DNA of 38,815 nucleotides from Actinomycetales bacterium (GCA_012729695.1 JAAYCP010000093.1:1-38815), one strand, 5' to 3'; numbered from the stretch's first letter, positions 8,385 to 17,510 are shown. Numbers and translations are program-made. The notes: generated by a model from the sequence alone, not told the origin.

Positions 8385-9472
8385 GGCTCGTCCAGGGCAG
8401 GGCGGTCGGCATCCTCGATCGCCGCGAGCACCTCATGGGCGCGGACGGTCCCGATGAGCTCGCCGGAGTCGTCGACGATGACGCCACGCCGGCTCGGTGC
8501 GGACAGCGCGGCGTCGAGCGCGCTGCGGAGGCTCCCGCTGGCCTGGGCCACGGTGCCCCCGCGCTGCAGGTCCGACTCGGTCACCGACCCGTTGACGCGG
8601 GCCGTCTCGACCCAACCGAGCGGGTGGTTCCGCTCGTCGACGACGAGAGCCCACTCTCCTGCCCCGTCGACGGACTCTCCGAGGACGAGCGTCCGCTCGC
8701 TGTGGAGCGGCAGCTGCGGGGCGGCCTGGAAGGACAGCGCCCGGTAGCCCCGGTCGCGTCCCACGAACCCCGCGACGAAGTCGTCCGCGGGATGGGTGAG
8801 CAGGTATGCGGGGTCGGCCACCTGGGCGAGCCGCCCACCCACACGCAGGACGGCGACCTGGTCACCGAGCTTGATCGCCTCGTCGATGTCGTGGGTGACG
8901 AAGACGATGGTCTTCTCGAGCTCGTCGTGCAGCCGGAGGAACTCGTCCTGGAGCTGTTCGCGCACGATGGGGTCGACTGCGGAGAACGGCTCGTCCATGA
9001 GCATCACGGGTGGATCGGCGGCGAGGGCTCGGGCGACCCCGACGCGCTGCTGCTGGCCACCGGAGAGCTGCGCCGGGTAGCGCTTGGCGAGAGCGGGGTC
9101 CAGCCCGACGCGCTCGATGAGCTCCATGCTCCGCTCGCGGACCCGCTTCTTGTCCCAGCCGAGGAGAGTGGGGACCGTGCCGACGTTCTCCAGGATGGTC
9201 CGGTGCGGGAAGAGGCCGGCGTGCTGGATGACGTAGCCGATGCCCCGCCGCAGCTCGGCGGCCTTGAGGTCGGCGACGTCGCGACCGTCGAGGTAGATCG
9301 CCCCCGAGGTCGGCTCGATCATCCGGTTGATCATCCGCAACGACGTCGTCTTGCCGCATCCTGACGGGCCGACGAGGACGGTGATCTTTCCTGTCGGCGC
9401 GGTGAGGTCCAGCTCATCGACGGCCAGCGTGCCGTCGGGGAACCGCTTACTCACGTGGTCGAACCGGATCAT
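8381..9472 (-). CDS. osmoprotectant ABC transporter ATP-binding protein with CBS domains (OpuCA-like)
   Basis: The 363-aa ATPase powers uptake of a betaine/choline-type solute. It shows Walker A GPSGCGKTT (35-43), the Q-loop in VIQHAGLFP, signature LSGGQQQR, Walker B VMLMDEPF with the D-loop SAVDP, and the switch histidine in FVTHD. After residue about 240 there are two CBS-like segments, ending RRGVIVDDSGELIGTVRAHEVL. CBS pairs in OpuA/OpuC ATPases sense ionic strength, so osmotic gating is likely by family knowledge. It is the first gene of the operon, divergent from the SRPBCC gene. Confidence 0.94.
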   Translation of the reverse strand: MIRFDHVSKRFPDGTLAVDELDLTAPTGKITVLVGPSGCGKTTSLRMINRMIEPTSGAIYLDGRDVADLKAAELRRGIGYVIQHAGLFPHRTILENVGTVPTLLGWDKKRVRERSMELIERVGLDPALAKRYPAQLSGGQQQRVGVARALAADPPVMLMDEPFSAVDPIVREQLQDEFLRLHDELEKTIVFVTHDIDEAIKLGDQVAVLRVGGRLAQVADPAYLLTHPADDFVAGFVGRDRGYRALSFQAAPQLPLHSERTLVLGESVDGAGEWALVVDERNHPLGWVETARVNGSVTESDLQRGGTVAQASGSLRSALDAALSAPSRRGVIVDDSGELIGTVRAHEVLAAIEDADRPALDEP

Positions 9473-9612
9473 CCGTCGTCACCCGCTTCCGCCCATCTCG
9501 GGGACAGGGCCTGGCGACCAACCTAACGCAGGGTGCGCCTCGGGAGCACCGACGAAGGGTCGGCGCCTGTGGCCCGTTGAGCATGACCGATACCGTAGGG
9601 TGCGGGCCGCAG

Positions 9613-9618
9613 TAGGGT
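9613..9618 (+). promoter_or_regulatory. -10 box, leaderless start of SRPBCC gene
   Basis: TAGGGT lies 6 nt before the GTG at 9625. A second TAGGGT sits at 9595-9600. Confidence 0.5.
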
Positions 9619-9624
9619 GAGGAT

Positions 9625-10083
9625 GTGGGTGAGCTGCACGTGACGTCGACGGTCCGGATCGCACGCCCGGTGTCCGAGGTGATGGCAGTCCTGCGCGACA
9701 TCGGAGCCCAGCACGAGTGGTGGCCGGGGCAGTACCGCTCCGATCCGCTCGAGTCCGACGCCCAGGGTCGCGTGACCCGCGCCAGGATCGGCAACGACGT
9801 CAAGGTCGCCAAGGACGAGTTCGAGGTCGTCTACACCCACGATGGCGGCGCCGTGGACGAGAACGCCCAGGGTTACCGCTGGGAGCTCGCGGCTCCGAGC
9901 ACCATCCAGCGCTCGCAGGAAGGATCCTGGGAGGTGCGCGCCGACGGCGACGCGGCCAGCGAGGTGACCCTGAACCTGATGGTCGACTCGGTCCTGCCGC
10001 TGCCGGGGTTCCTCCTGCGCAAAGCGCTCCAGGACACCGCGAACGGGGCGACCAAGGGTCTGCGGCAGCGCTGCGAGGGCTGA
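9625..10083 (+). CDS. SRPBCC-family (START-like) protein
   Basis: A 152-aa single-domain protein of the polyketide-cyclase/SRPBCC fold. Visible family features are the opening strand with RIARPVSEVMAVLRDI, the WW pair in HEWWPGQY, and the long C-terminal helix LPLPGFLLRKALQDTANGATKGL. SRPBCC domains bind hydrophobic ligands. One subset pairs with MT0933-type antitoxins in mycobacteria (Rv0909-Rv0910), and an MT0933 homologue is encoded 10 kb away here. Whether this protein belongs to that subset cannot be decided by eye. The GTG start is supported by the leaderless -10 box. A terminator hairpin follows. Confidence 0.8.
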   Translation: MGELHVTSTVRIARPVSEVMAVLRDIGAQHEWWPGQYRSDPLESDAQGRVTRARIGNDVKVAKDEFEVVYTHDGGAVDENAQGYRWELAAPSTIQRSQEGSWEVRADGDAASEVTLNLMVDSVLPLPGFLLRKALQDTANGATKGLRQRCEG

Positions 10084-10094
10084 GCGCCGGGGGC

Positions 10095-10128
10095 AACGTC
10101 CCTCACGGGTCGGCCCGTCAGGGACGTT
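10095..10128. terminator. terminator hairpin after SRPBCC gene
   Basis: AACGTCCCT pairs with AGGGACGTT. After one C/C mismatch a 5-bp ACGGG/CCCGT stem continues, with a TCGG loop. It lies 12 bp after the SRPBCC stop and upstream of the convergent SNF2 stop. Confidence 0.75.
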
Positions 10129-10202
10129 CGGCGAGATCACAGCGCACATGGACTTCGCCGGTGATCACCAAGCCTCGTCGATCACAGCGACGGCTGGTGC
10201 CG

Positions 10203-13200
10203 TTACTCCAGCAGCGCCCGGATCTCCTCCGCCGAGATCCGACCGGTGAGCGACCCGCCCTTGTCGACGACCTTGGTGAAGAGGTCGCGCTTGTGCGCCT
10301 GCAGCGCGAGGACCTTCTCCTCGATGGTGTCGGCCGAGACGTACCGGTAGACGAAGACCGTCTTGTCCTGCCCGATCCGGTGCACCCGGTCGATGGCCTG
10401 CTCCTCGGCGGCAGGGTTCCACCACGGGTCGAGGACGAAGACGTAGTCGGCCTCGGTCAGGGTGAGGCCGAACCCCCCGGCCTTCAGCGAGATGAGGAAG
10501 ACAGGCGCCTCTCCCTCCCGGAAGTCGCCGACCACGCCCGCCCGGTCGGTCGTGCTCCCGTCGAGGTATGCGGTTGTCAGGCCCTCTGCATGGAGCCGCT
10601 CCTGGGCCATCCGCAGAAACCTCGTGAAGGACGAGAAGACCAGAGCCCGGTGCCCTTCTGCCGCGAGCTCACGAACCTGGTCCACGAGGGCGTCGAGCTT
10701 CGCCGCCGAGGTCCGTTCGCGGTACTCCTCCTGCACCAGGCCGGGGTGCAGTGCCATCTGTCGCAGCGTCGTCAGCGAGGACAGGATCGCCACCCGGTGC
10801 TCGTCCGGGTCCTCGGCCAACAGGCGCAGGACCCGCTGACGCTCCCGCTGCAGGTGCTGCTGGTAGATCCGCTCGTGGGCCGCGGTCATGGGCACCGAGA
10901 TCACCTGCACCTGCTTCTCGGGCAGCTCGGCCGCCACGACCGACTTCGCCCTGCGCAGCATGAGGGGTCGGATCCTGCGCCGCAGCCGGGCCAGCGCCAG
11001 CTCGTCGCCGCTCTCGATCGGCCGGCGGTAGCCCGTGACGAAGGTGTCCACCTTGGGGAAGAGCCCCGGCGCGGTGAGCGAGAGGAGCGCCCACAGGTCC
11101 ATGAGGGAGTTCTCCATCGGTGTCCCCGTGATGGCTACCACGCTGTCGGCCTTGAGGCTGCGCAGCACGAGGTGGGTCTTCGAGCCGGGATTCTTGACGA
11201 ACTGCGCCTCGTCACAGACGAGGAGGGACCAGCGCTGCTCCCGCAGGTGGTCGGCGTCGATCCTCGCCACGGTGTAGGAGGTGACGACGACGTCCGCACC
11301 GGCGATCCGCTCGGCGAACGGCTTCCTCGCCTTGCGGGAGGTCTCGCTGAGGACGACGACACGCAGGTCCGGGGTGAACCGGGCAGACTCACCTGTCCAG
11401 GCGGAGAGCACCGAGGACGGGGCGACGACGAGGACCGGGCGCTCCAAACGGTCCTCCTCCTTGAGGCGAAGCACCGCAGCGAGGGTCTGCAGGGTCTTCC
11501 CCAGTCCCATGTCGTCGGCGAGGATCCCGCCGAGACCCGCGTCGAGAAGGTGGCTGAGCCAGGCGAAGCCGGCCTGCTGGTAGGGCCGCAGCTCGGCCCG
11601 CAGCCCGCCAGGTACGGCCACCGTGCCGGCCGACTCTCCTCCGTCCGCGTCGGGTCCCGTCAGCTCGGTGAGCCGGCGCGCAGACTCGACCCACGCGGAC
11701 GCAGCGAGGTCGTTGACGGACAGGTCGACGAGGTCGTGGATGTCGGCGACACGGTGCCGGTGCACCCGGAGCACCGCCGGCCGGTCCGGGTCGCGCAGGT
11801 CCTTGGACTCCTCGATGAGCTCGACGAGGCGCCGCAGGGCCGGCTGGTCGAGACTGAACCAGACCCCGGAGGGCAGGACCATGATGTCGTCACCACGCAC
11901 GAGGGCGGCGAAGACGTCGGCGAAGGGCACCTCCTCACCATCGACGGTCACCGTGACCCGCAGCGAGAGCCAGTCCCTCACCTCCTCGATCGGCGTGACC
12001 TCGACGCTCGCCTCGTCAGCGGCCTCCTCGAAAGCCGGCATGGTGCCGGTCTCCTGCACGAGGATGTCGGGGTCTGCGCGCAGCTCGGGCAGCACGAGGG
12101 CCATGACCTCGACGAGGTCGGCGCCGAGGACGGTGGTGCGTCCGGGCAGCATCCGCCGCCCGCTCCGGTCCCGCCGGGTGAGCCCCGGCACGGCGTCGAG
12201 GATCTCGAGGCGCTGGATCAGCTCCTCCTCCGCGGCGTAGTCCCGCATCGCGTCCCACCCGGTATGCGCGGCGAACCGCTCCAGGTCCTCACCGCTGCGG
12301 TAGGCGACGGTCGCGACGACGTCGAGACTGAGCCGACCGGTCGGCGAGAAGAGGAGGTGGATGAAGGGCCCCCCGACCTCGACCTCGTCCTCCGGCTCGG
12401 GCTCGAGCGCGCGAAGGGTGCCGTCGAGATCCCGCACGTCGACGACGGTGGCGACTTCAGGGAGATAGCCGGTGACGAGCTCGTCGATCTCGTCAGCCGG
12501 GATCTCGAGGGTCACCGCTCGCGCAAGCATCTGCGCCACCCACCCGGGGACCGGGGTGCGCACCGGCGCGAGGACCCGGGCCTCCTCGGAGGGGGCCAGC
12601 GACCCCACTGCCGGGCTCCCCGGACTCATGGGTCCCATCAGGAGCAGACCGTGGACAGGCTCGCCGATCGGGATGATGCGCCACCCCTCGTCCACGGAAG
12701 CGGCGTGCCCCACGATGGACATGGCCATCCGGGCCGAGCCGTCCGGCTCGCTCCACACGTCACAGACGATGTCGAGAGCATCGGAAAGCTCCACAGGCTC
12801 TGCCGGATTCGCCGTCTGGAGCTCGATCCCGGCCCGGCGGCCGGCCGCGAGCACGGCCCACACACCCGGCCCGAGCCGCCCCAGGTCCATCGCGCGCGGA
12901 GCCTCGAGGCGCAGCACGGGTGACGCGCTCCCCGTGGCGAGGTCGACGAGCCGCCGCGCGATGGTGGCCTGAGCGGGCCGCACCCCGGAGCCCAGACCAC
13001 GCCCGGACACCTCGGCCCAGGTCAGGGTCGTGATCCACGACCCAACGCGGGACTCCTTGCGCGGCACGAGGACGACCGTGTCCACGGGGGTGTGGTCGGA
13101 GGTGCTGCGGGGTCGCTGCTCGACGAGGACCCCGAACCCGAGTCGCGCGGCACCCCAGCCCTGCCCGGCAGACCCGCCTCCTGACTGCGCCCCCCTCGCC

Positions 13201-13625
13201 CGGGACGTCCAACCACCGGAGTCCACCTCGGGCAGGACCTCGTCGAGAACCTCAGCCCAGGACCGGCCCGCGCCACCCGTCGCGTGTGAGTCGGAGCGGG
13301 CCTGGAGGACGAGCGCCACGGCGTGCTTGCAGCGCGTCGCCACCGGGCAGCTGCACCGGGACACCCACTGCGGCCCCCGCGGACCGTCCCCGGCATGGGT
13401 GACGAGCGTGGAGTAGGGGGTTGGACGGGTGCCCTCAACCTCCCCCAGGATCATCCGGCCCCGGTCGGCGGAGGTGACGGAGCGGACCATGCCGGCACGC
13501 GCATACTCCCGACCGCGCGCGAGCGCGCTCGCCCCACAGACCCGCTCGAGCTCGGCGTCGGTCACGGCGGCAACCCAGGCGGGAATGTCTCCTCTCCCCC
13601 CACCGTGCCCTACCGCGCTGCCCAT
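10203..13625 (-). CDS. SWIM zinc-finger SNF2/Rad54-type DEAD/H helicase
   Basis: A 1140-aa DNA-dependent ATPase/translocase of the bacterial SNF2 family. The N-terminus has a SWIM zinc motif CSCPVATRCKH (about residues 91-101). A long unassigned middle part follows, then the SNF2 ATPase: LRPYQQAGFAWL, Walker A DDMGLGKT (about 703-710), the DEAQ box (about 804), TGTPMENS, and the helicase-C motifs SSFTRFL and DPWWNPAAEEQAIDRVHRIGQ (about 1070). Substrate and role are unknown. Chromatin-like remodelling, repair or RNA-polymerase recycling are all possible. I chose the ATG at 13625 over the GTG at 13634 because TACCGT lies 7 nt upstream of it and overlaps the GTG. Confidence 0.93.
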   Translation of the reverse strand: MGSAVGHGGGRGDIPAWVAAVTDAELERVCGASALARGREYARAGMVRSVTSADRGRMILGEVEGTRPTPYSTLVTHAGDGPRGPQWVSRCSCPVATRCKHAVALVLQARSDSHATGGAGRSWAEVLDEVLPEVDSGGWTSRARGAQSGGGSAGQGWGAARLGFGVLVEQRPRSTSDHTPVDTVVLVPRKESRVGSWITTLTWAEVSGRGLGSGVRPAQATIARRLVDLATGSASPVLRLEAPRAMDLGRLGPGVWAVLAAGRRAGIELQTANPAEPVELSDALDIVCDVWSEPDGSARMAMSIVGHAASVDEGWRIIPIGEPVHGLLLMGPMSPGSPAVGSLAPSEEARVLAPVRTPVPGWVAQMLARAVTLEIPADEIDELVTGYLPEVATVVDVRDLDGTLRALEPEPEDEVEVGGPFIHLLFSPTGRLSLDVVATVAYRSGEDLERFAAHTGWDAMRDYAAEEELIQRLEILDAVPGLTRRDRSGRRMLPGRTTVLGADLVEVMALVLPELRADPDILVQETGTMPAFEEAADEASVEVTPIEEVRDWLSLRVTVTVDGEEVPFADVFAALVRGDDIMVLPSGVWFSLDQPALRRLVELIEESKDLRDPDRPAVLRVHRHRVADIHDLVDLSVNDLAASAWVESARRLTELTGPDADGGESAGTVAVPGGLRAELRPYQQAGFAWLSHLLDAGLGGILADDMGLGKTLQTLAAVLRLKEEDRLERPVLVVAPSSVLSAWTGESARFTPDLRVVVLSETSRKARKPFAERIAGADVVVTSYTVARIDADHLREQRWSLLVCDEAQFVKNPGSKTHLVLRSLKADSVVAITGTPMENSLMDLWALLSLTAPGLFPKVDTFVTGYRRPIESGDELALARLRRRIRPLMLRRAKSVVAAELPEKQVQVISVPMTAAHERIYQQHLQRERQRVLRLLAEDPDEHRVAILSSLTTLRQMALHPGLVQEEYRERTSAAKLDALVDQVRELAAEGHRALVFSSFTRFLRMAQERLHAEGLTTAYLDGSTTDRAGVVGDFREGEAPVFLISLKAGGFGLTLTEADYVFVLDPWWNPAAEEQAIDRVHRIGQDKTVFVYRYVSADTIEEKVLALQAHKRDLFTKVVDKGGSLTGRISAEEIRALLE

Positions 13626-13632
13626 TCCCGAC

Positions 13633-13638
13633 ACGGTA
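13633..13638 (-). promoter_or_regulatory. -10 box, leaderless start of SNF2 gene
   Basis: TACCGT on the minus strand, 7 nt before the ATG at 13625. It decides the start codon, since the upstream GTG lies inside the box. Confidence 0.55.
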
Positions 13639-13698
13639 GCGACTCACCCCGACAGCCGTTCCGCACTATCCACACGCCGCTCCTGACAGACTGACCGG

Positions 13699-15126
13699 GT
13701 GCGCGCATTCCCCCTCGCCCCCGGCGCCGCAGCGGCAGCCCGCCGCGCGCTCGCCGATGCCGAGCCGGCGGTGTTCTGGACCAGTCAACCGGGCCGCCCA
13801 CCGGTCCGCGAGCCCCTCAACCGGGTCGACCGGGTCTGCGACCTCGCGATCATCGGTGCCGGCTTCACCGGGCTGTGGGCCGCCATCCAGGTCAAGGAGG
13901 ACAACCCGAGTCTCGACGTCGTCGTCCTCGACCAGGCGCGCGTCGGTGACGGTGCCTCCGGACGCAACGGCGGCTTCGTCTCGCCCTCGCTCACCCACGG
14001 CCTGCACCAGGGAGTAGCGATGTGGCCGGAGGAGATCGACCTCCTCCAGGAGATGGCTGCGGCGAACTTCGCCGGCTTCCAGGCGACGCTGGAGCGCTAC
14101 GGCATCAACGCCGACTTCCACCTGCCTGGTGAGCTCACGGTGTCGCTCTCGGAGCACCAGGACGCGGCAGTGCGTGAGGCCTACGAGCTGCACGTGGAGC
14201 ACGGCGTCCCCGCTGAGCTGCTGACCCAGGAGCAGGCGTATGCGCGGGTCAGGTCACCGCTGTACCGCGGCGGCATCCTCGATCCCGGCGTCGGGCTCGT
14301 CGATCCCGCTCGCCTGGCCTACGGCCTCGCTGAGGCCGCCGAGTCCCTCGGCGTGACGATCCACGAGCACTCCAAGGTGGTCGGCTTCGACGACGGTGGG
14401 CGCGGCAGCGGCGCGGTCGTCGTCCGGACCGAGCAGGGCAGCCTGCTCGCCAACCGCGTCGTGCTCGGCACCGGTGCCTGGCCGGTGCTGAGCCGGACGA
14501 GGCTCTACGTGATCCCGGTGTACGACCACGTCCTCATGACCGAACCGCTCACCTCCGAGCAGCTGTCCTCGATCGGGTGGGAGGGCCGCGAGGGGCTGGC
14601 CGACGCAGGCAACCAGTTCCACTACTACCGAAGGACGCTCGACGACCGGATCCTGTTCGGCGGCTACGACGCGAACTACCACTTCCCCGGTCGCATCGAC
14701 CCTCGCTTCGAGCAGGGCGAGTCGCACACCCTGCTCGCCGAGCACTTCTTCTCGATCTTCCCGCAGCTCCAGGGGCTGCGCTTCACCCACCGCTGGGCGG
14801 GCGTCATCGACACGACCTCCCGGTTCACCCCGATGTTCGGCAAGGCCCTGGGCGGCAAGCTCGCGTATGCCGTCGGCTACACCGGCCTCGGCGTCGGCTC
14901 CACCCGCTGGGGTGCCCGGGTCGCGCTCGATCTCGCGCTCGGTCAGGAGACCGAACGGACGCGCCTCACGATGGTGCGGCGCAAGCCGATCCCCTTCCCG
15001 CCCGAGCCGGTGCGCGGCATCGGCGTCAGGCTCACCCGTTCCGCGCTCGCGAAGGAGGACGCCACGGGCCACCGGAACCTCTGGCTGCGGGCGCTGGACA
15101 AGATCGGGATCGGGTTCGACTCATAG
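13699..15126 (+). CDS. DAO-family FAD-dependent oxidoreductase (amine/amino-acid oxidase type)
   Basis: A 475-aa flavoenzyme. The dinucleotide-binding motif AIIGAGFTGLWAAIQV (about 50-65) opens the FAD domain. The region GASGRNGGFVSP (about 90-101) is the segment typical of OrdL/PuuB-like oxidases such as gamma-glutamylputrescine oxidase. A C-terminal FAD contact GYTGLGVGSTRWG (about 392-404) closes the domain. There is no signal peptide. The neighbours give no pathway, so the substrate is unknown. The GTG start has CAGACT 6 nt before it, a weaker version of the leaderless arrangement, and diverges from the SNF2 gene. Confidence 0.88.
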   Translation: MRAFPLAPGAAAAARRALADAEPAVFWTSQPGRPPVREPLNRVDRVCDLAIIGAGFTGLWAAIQVKEDNPSLDVVVLDQARVGDGASGRNGGFVSPSLTHGLHQGVAMWPEEIDLLQEMAAANFAGFQATLERYGINADFHLPGELTVSLSEHQDAAVREAYELHVEHGVPAELLTQEQAYARVRSPLYRGGILDPGVGLVDPARLAYGLAEAAESLGVTIHEHSKVVGFDDGGRGSGAVVVRTEQGSLLANRVVLGTGAWPVLSRTRLYVIPVYDHVLMTEPLTSEQLSSIGWEGREGLADAGNQFHYYRRTLDDRILFGGYDANYHFPGRIDPRFEQGESHTLLAEHFFSIFPQLQGLRFTHRWAGVIDTTSRFTPMFGKALGGKLAYAVGYTGLGVGSTRWGARVALDLALGQETERTRLTMVRRKPIPFPPEPVRGIGVRLTRSALAKEDATGHRNLWLRALDKIGIGFDS

Positions 15127-15238
15127 GGTTTCCAGGCCGGGCTGGGCGGGACCGTCCACCCTTGCATGATGGGCCGCGGCTTCTCGTCGTCGTGACCCGG
15201 TCTTCGACTATGTCCCTCGACTCTTGGAGGATGGACGC

Positions 15239-16474
15239 GTGACGACTCCCCCGACCTCATCGCCCGCCGGACCCGGAGCGGACGGGCCGACTCCCGCACA
15301 CCCGGCCCCCGCATACCCGAACCCTGCGTCCACACCTCCCGGACAGCCTGCGCCAGGACAACCCCCGCCTGGCTATCCGGTCCAGGGCTATCCGCAAGGG
15401 CCGCCTCCCGGCTACCAGCCCGGACCGTATGCGCCAGGCACCTATCCCTCGGGCGCCTACCCCCCTGGTATGTACCCAGGCGGGGCGTACGCCTACCTGC
15501 CCGCCAAGCCGCCGGCTCTTCCGGCAGAGCCGGTCGAGTACCAGCACCTGCTGCGCGGTCCGCGCCGGAAGTGGTGGCGGCCGATCGTCTCGTTCCTCCT
15601 CGTCGTCGCCGGGGTCGCCGCTGCCTCGATCGGTCTGCTGATCTTCATCGTCGTGGGCTGGCTCGCCACCGGGGAGGACCTCTCGGCGTTCGAGGAGCTG
15701 AGCCTCGACTTCAACAACCCGGTGACGTTCGCCGGGCAGAACCTGTGGCTCGCCATGCTCATCCCGATCGCAGGGCTAGCGACGTGGATCGCTCACGGCG
15801 TTCGTCCGGGGTTCGTCTCCTCCGTCGTCGGCCGCTTCCGGTGGGGCTGGTTCGCGTGGTGCCTGCTCGTCGTCGTGCCGCTCTGGCTGCTCTACCTCGG
15901 CCTGTCTGTGGTGATCTTCGACGGCGGGAGCGGGGACGTCGTCGACACGGCCGGACGACCGGCGACGTGGGTCGCGCTCCTCGTCCTGACCTTCCTCACG
16001 ACACCGCTGCAGTCGGCCGGCGAGGAGTACCTCTTCCGCGGCTGGCTCATGCAGCAGATCGGGTCCTACGTGAAGAACACGTATGCGGCACTCGCCATCG
16101 CGATCGTCGCTTCCTCGGTCGTCTTCGCGCTGGCGCACACGTCCCTGGACCCGTGGATCCTCATCGATCTCGGCGCCTTCGCCACCGCAGCCGTGCTCCT
16201 CACGTGGCGGACCGGCGGACTCGAGGCTGCGGTCGCCCTCCACCTTGTCAACAATGTCGTCATCCTCAGCCTGGCCACCCTCACCACCGGACTGAGCGAC
16301 AGCTTCATCACTCCGGAGACGACGGGTACCCCGGCCGAGGCAGCGATGTCGGTCACCTCGCTCGCCATCGTCACTGCGGTGATCTGGTGGGTTGCCGGCC
16401 GGCGTGGTGTCGCGCGGCGCAGCACGCCGGTGTCATCGGGCTCTGCGGAGGCGGACGTCGCGGTCGGCCGCTGA
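15239..16474 (+). CDS. CPBP-family intramembrane glutamic protease
   Basis: A 411-aa membrane protein. Residues 1-85 are a Pro/Gly/Tyr-rich cytoplasmic tail with repeats such as PPGYP and YPPGMYPGG. After it come about eight transmembrane helices carrying the three CPBP motifs: EEYLFRGW (Glu262/Glu263, about 262-269), FALAHTSLD with the catalytic-region His near 299, and LHLVNN near 335. Relatives (CAAX-like/ABI proteins) cleave membrane substrates or confer bacteriocin self-immunity. The target here is unknown. The ORF track starts at a TTG (15224), which is actually part of the TTGGAGGA ribosome site. The GTG at 15239, 7 nt after GGAGGA, is the better start. Confidence 0.9.
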   Translation: MTTPPTSSPAGPGADGPTPAHPAPAYPNPASTPPGQPAPGQPPPGYPVQGYPQGPPPGYQPGPYAPGTYPSGAYPPGMYPGGAYAYLPAKPPALPAEPVEYQHLLRGPRRKWWRPIVSFLLVVAGVAAASIGLLIFIVVGWLATGEDLSAFEELSLDFNNPVTFAGQNLWLAMLIPIAGLATWIAHGVRPGFVSSVVGRFRWGWFAWCLLVVVPLWLLYLGLSVVIFDGGSGDVVDTAGRPATWVALLVLTFLTTPLQSAGEEYLFRGWLMQQIGSYVKNTYAALAIAIVASSVVFALAHTSLDPWILIDLGAFATAAVLLTWRTGGLEAAVALHLVNNVVILSLATLTTGLSDSFITPETTGTPAEAAMSVTSLAIVTAVIWWVAGRRGVARRSTPVSSGSAEADVAVGR

Positions 16475-16551
16475 GCGCGGCACGGCGGACCCTGCCCTGA
16501 CGCCTCGGCGGCGCGCGGCGGACCAGGTCTTCCGGCTGCGGCCAGGTGCGT

Positions 16552-16582
16552 GGCCCGGCGGTGGCCGGCCGGGGGCCGGGCC
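16552..16582. terminator. possible convergent terminator hairpin
   Basis: GGCCCGGC pairs with GCCGGGCC. A nearby GCCAGG/CCTGGC pair can extend the structure. It lies between convergent gene ends. Confidence 0.4.
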
Positions 16583-16599
16583 TGGCGGAAGGTCGGCGG

Positions 16600-17202
16600 C
16601 TACCGGTGCCGCTTGGTCGGGTAGAGCAGGGTGAGGCGCTCGAGGACGAACTGGGTCCGCGGGTCGAGTCCCTCGCTCTGCACGGGGACGGCGAGCTCCT
16701 CGTGCGGCAGCTCACCGAGCGTCACGACACTCACGTCGCTCGTCGCGACGAGCGCGCGCGGACTGCCTGACCCGTCCAGGAGGATCGCGACGGCGCCGAC
16801 CTCCGGCTGCGGACCGGCCGCGGTCTCGTAGTCGCTCAACGGCTCCGCCGTCGCGACGGTGGCGCGTGAGAGGACCTCCTCGACGAAGGCGTCCGCGTCC
16901 TCGGGGGTCGATCCGAAGGCCCAGGCCGGCGGACGGAGCGCCCCGAGGACGGTCAGCCCGCCGTAGGCGCCGAGCCAGTCGAACCGTGCCCGCATACGCG
17001 CGTTCTGCCAGAACGCCTCGAGGAGGGCCTCGTGCTCGTCGACCTCATCTGCGTCTGTGGCGTCCGTGTCCACAGCGAGACCGCCTGCCTCGTCCCCGCT
17101 TGCTGCGTATTGGTCGGGGGCCAGCTCGTCTGCGGCGCGTGGGTCCCTCACAGCGGAGGCCTCGGGGGTGTCGGGTCGGTCGGTGCCGCCGTCGTCGCTC
17201 AT
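16600..17202 (-). CDS. uncharacterised acidic protein
   Basis: I recognise no family for this 200-aa protein. It has a strongly acidic, low-complexity N-terminus (about 1-60) and then a compact domain beginning EHEALLEAFWQNARMRARFDW, with alternating strands and helices (LVATSDVSVVTLGELPHEE). There are no cysteines past the start region and no membrane segment or signal peptide. The ORF track begins at 17244, but the ATG at 17202 is preferred because CAGGAT lies 6 nt before it and the upstream 14 codons look non-coding. It is monocistronic and convergent with the CPBP gene. Confidence 0.7.
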   Translation of the reverse strand: MSDDGGTDRPDTPEASAVRDPRAADELAPDQYAASGDEAGGLAVDTDATDADEVDEHEALLEAFWQNARMRARFDWLGAYGGLTVLGALRPPAWAFGSTPEDADAFVEEVLSRATVATAEPLSDYETAAGPQPEVGAVAILLDGSGSPRALVATSDVSVVTLGELPHEELAVPVQSEGLDPRTQFVLERLTLLYPTKRHR

Positions 17203-17243
17203 ACCCCCATCCTGACAGCACGAGCGCCATGTGACCGGAGCCA

Positions 17244-17249
17244 TATACT
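17244..17249 (+). promoter_or_regulatory. -10 box of small RNA
   Basis: TATACT is the best -10 match in the window. It would start transcription near 17256. No -35 match is evident. Confidence 0.5.
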
Positions 17250-17255
17250 CACGAG

Positions 17256-17407
17256 TAAAGATTGTGCCGCCGATCGCTTTACTTCCCCCTTACCTTCTGC
17301 TTAGATCGACATTGCCAGCAACGCTGCGAATTCCCTGCCTCGTAGCGCATGCGGTGCCTGATGAGGGGTCGAGAGGACTGTCCATGACAGTCCTCTCGAC
17401 TTTTTTT
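17256..17407 (+). ncRNA. predicted orphan small RNA, about 150 nt
   Basis: Three hairpins and a terminator lie downstream of the TATACT box, with no coding potential between. Hairpin 1 is AGTAAAG/CTTTACT at 17254-17283. A C/T-rich single-stranded stretch (TTCCCCCTTACCTTC) follows. Hairpin 2 is CGCTGCG/CGTAGCG at 17322-17347, with one G-U pair. Hairpin 3 is the terminator. The upstream gene is on the opposite strand, so this cannot be its 3' UTR. The next plus-strand gene begins over 200 bp later, so a leader attenuator is possible but less likely. C-rich loops in other Gram-positive sRNAs pair with Shine-Dalgarno sequences, and a similar role here is inference. Confidence 0.6.
17368..17407 (+). 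terminator. canonical intrinsic terminator
   Basis: A perfect 15-bp stem (GTCGAGAGGACTGTC and its complement), a CAT loop, then seven T residues. It is the only T-tract terminator in the window. Confidence 0.95.
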
Positions 17408-17474
17408 ATGCCCAGTTCGGGTGCGGACCAGGCCTGGCCTTGACCTTCGCAAGGGATCTGCGGCGAGTTCGCGT

Positions 17475-17510
17475 GGAGGATCGTTGCTGCCATGGCAACA
17501 CTGATCCTCC
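17475..17510. other. structured intergenic hairpin
   Basis: The outer stem is GGAGGATC/GATCCTCC and the inner stem is GTTGC/GCAAC, with a 3-nt bulge and a 7-nt loop. It lies between the small-RNA terminator and the metallophosphoesterase gene. Function unknown: leader structure or relic. Confidence 0.45.

Noticed and set aside
17360-17390. Hammerhead-ribozyme-like CTGATGAG upstream of the terminator
   Set aside because: The required GAAA segment and the three-stem arrangement with a cleavage triplet are missing. The following bases belong to the terminator stem.
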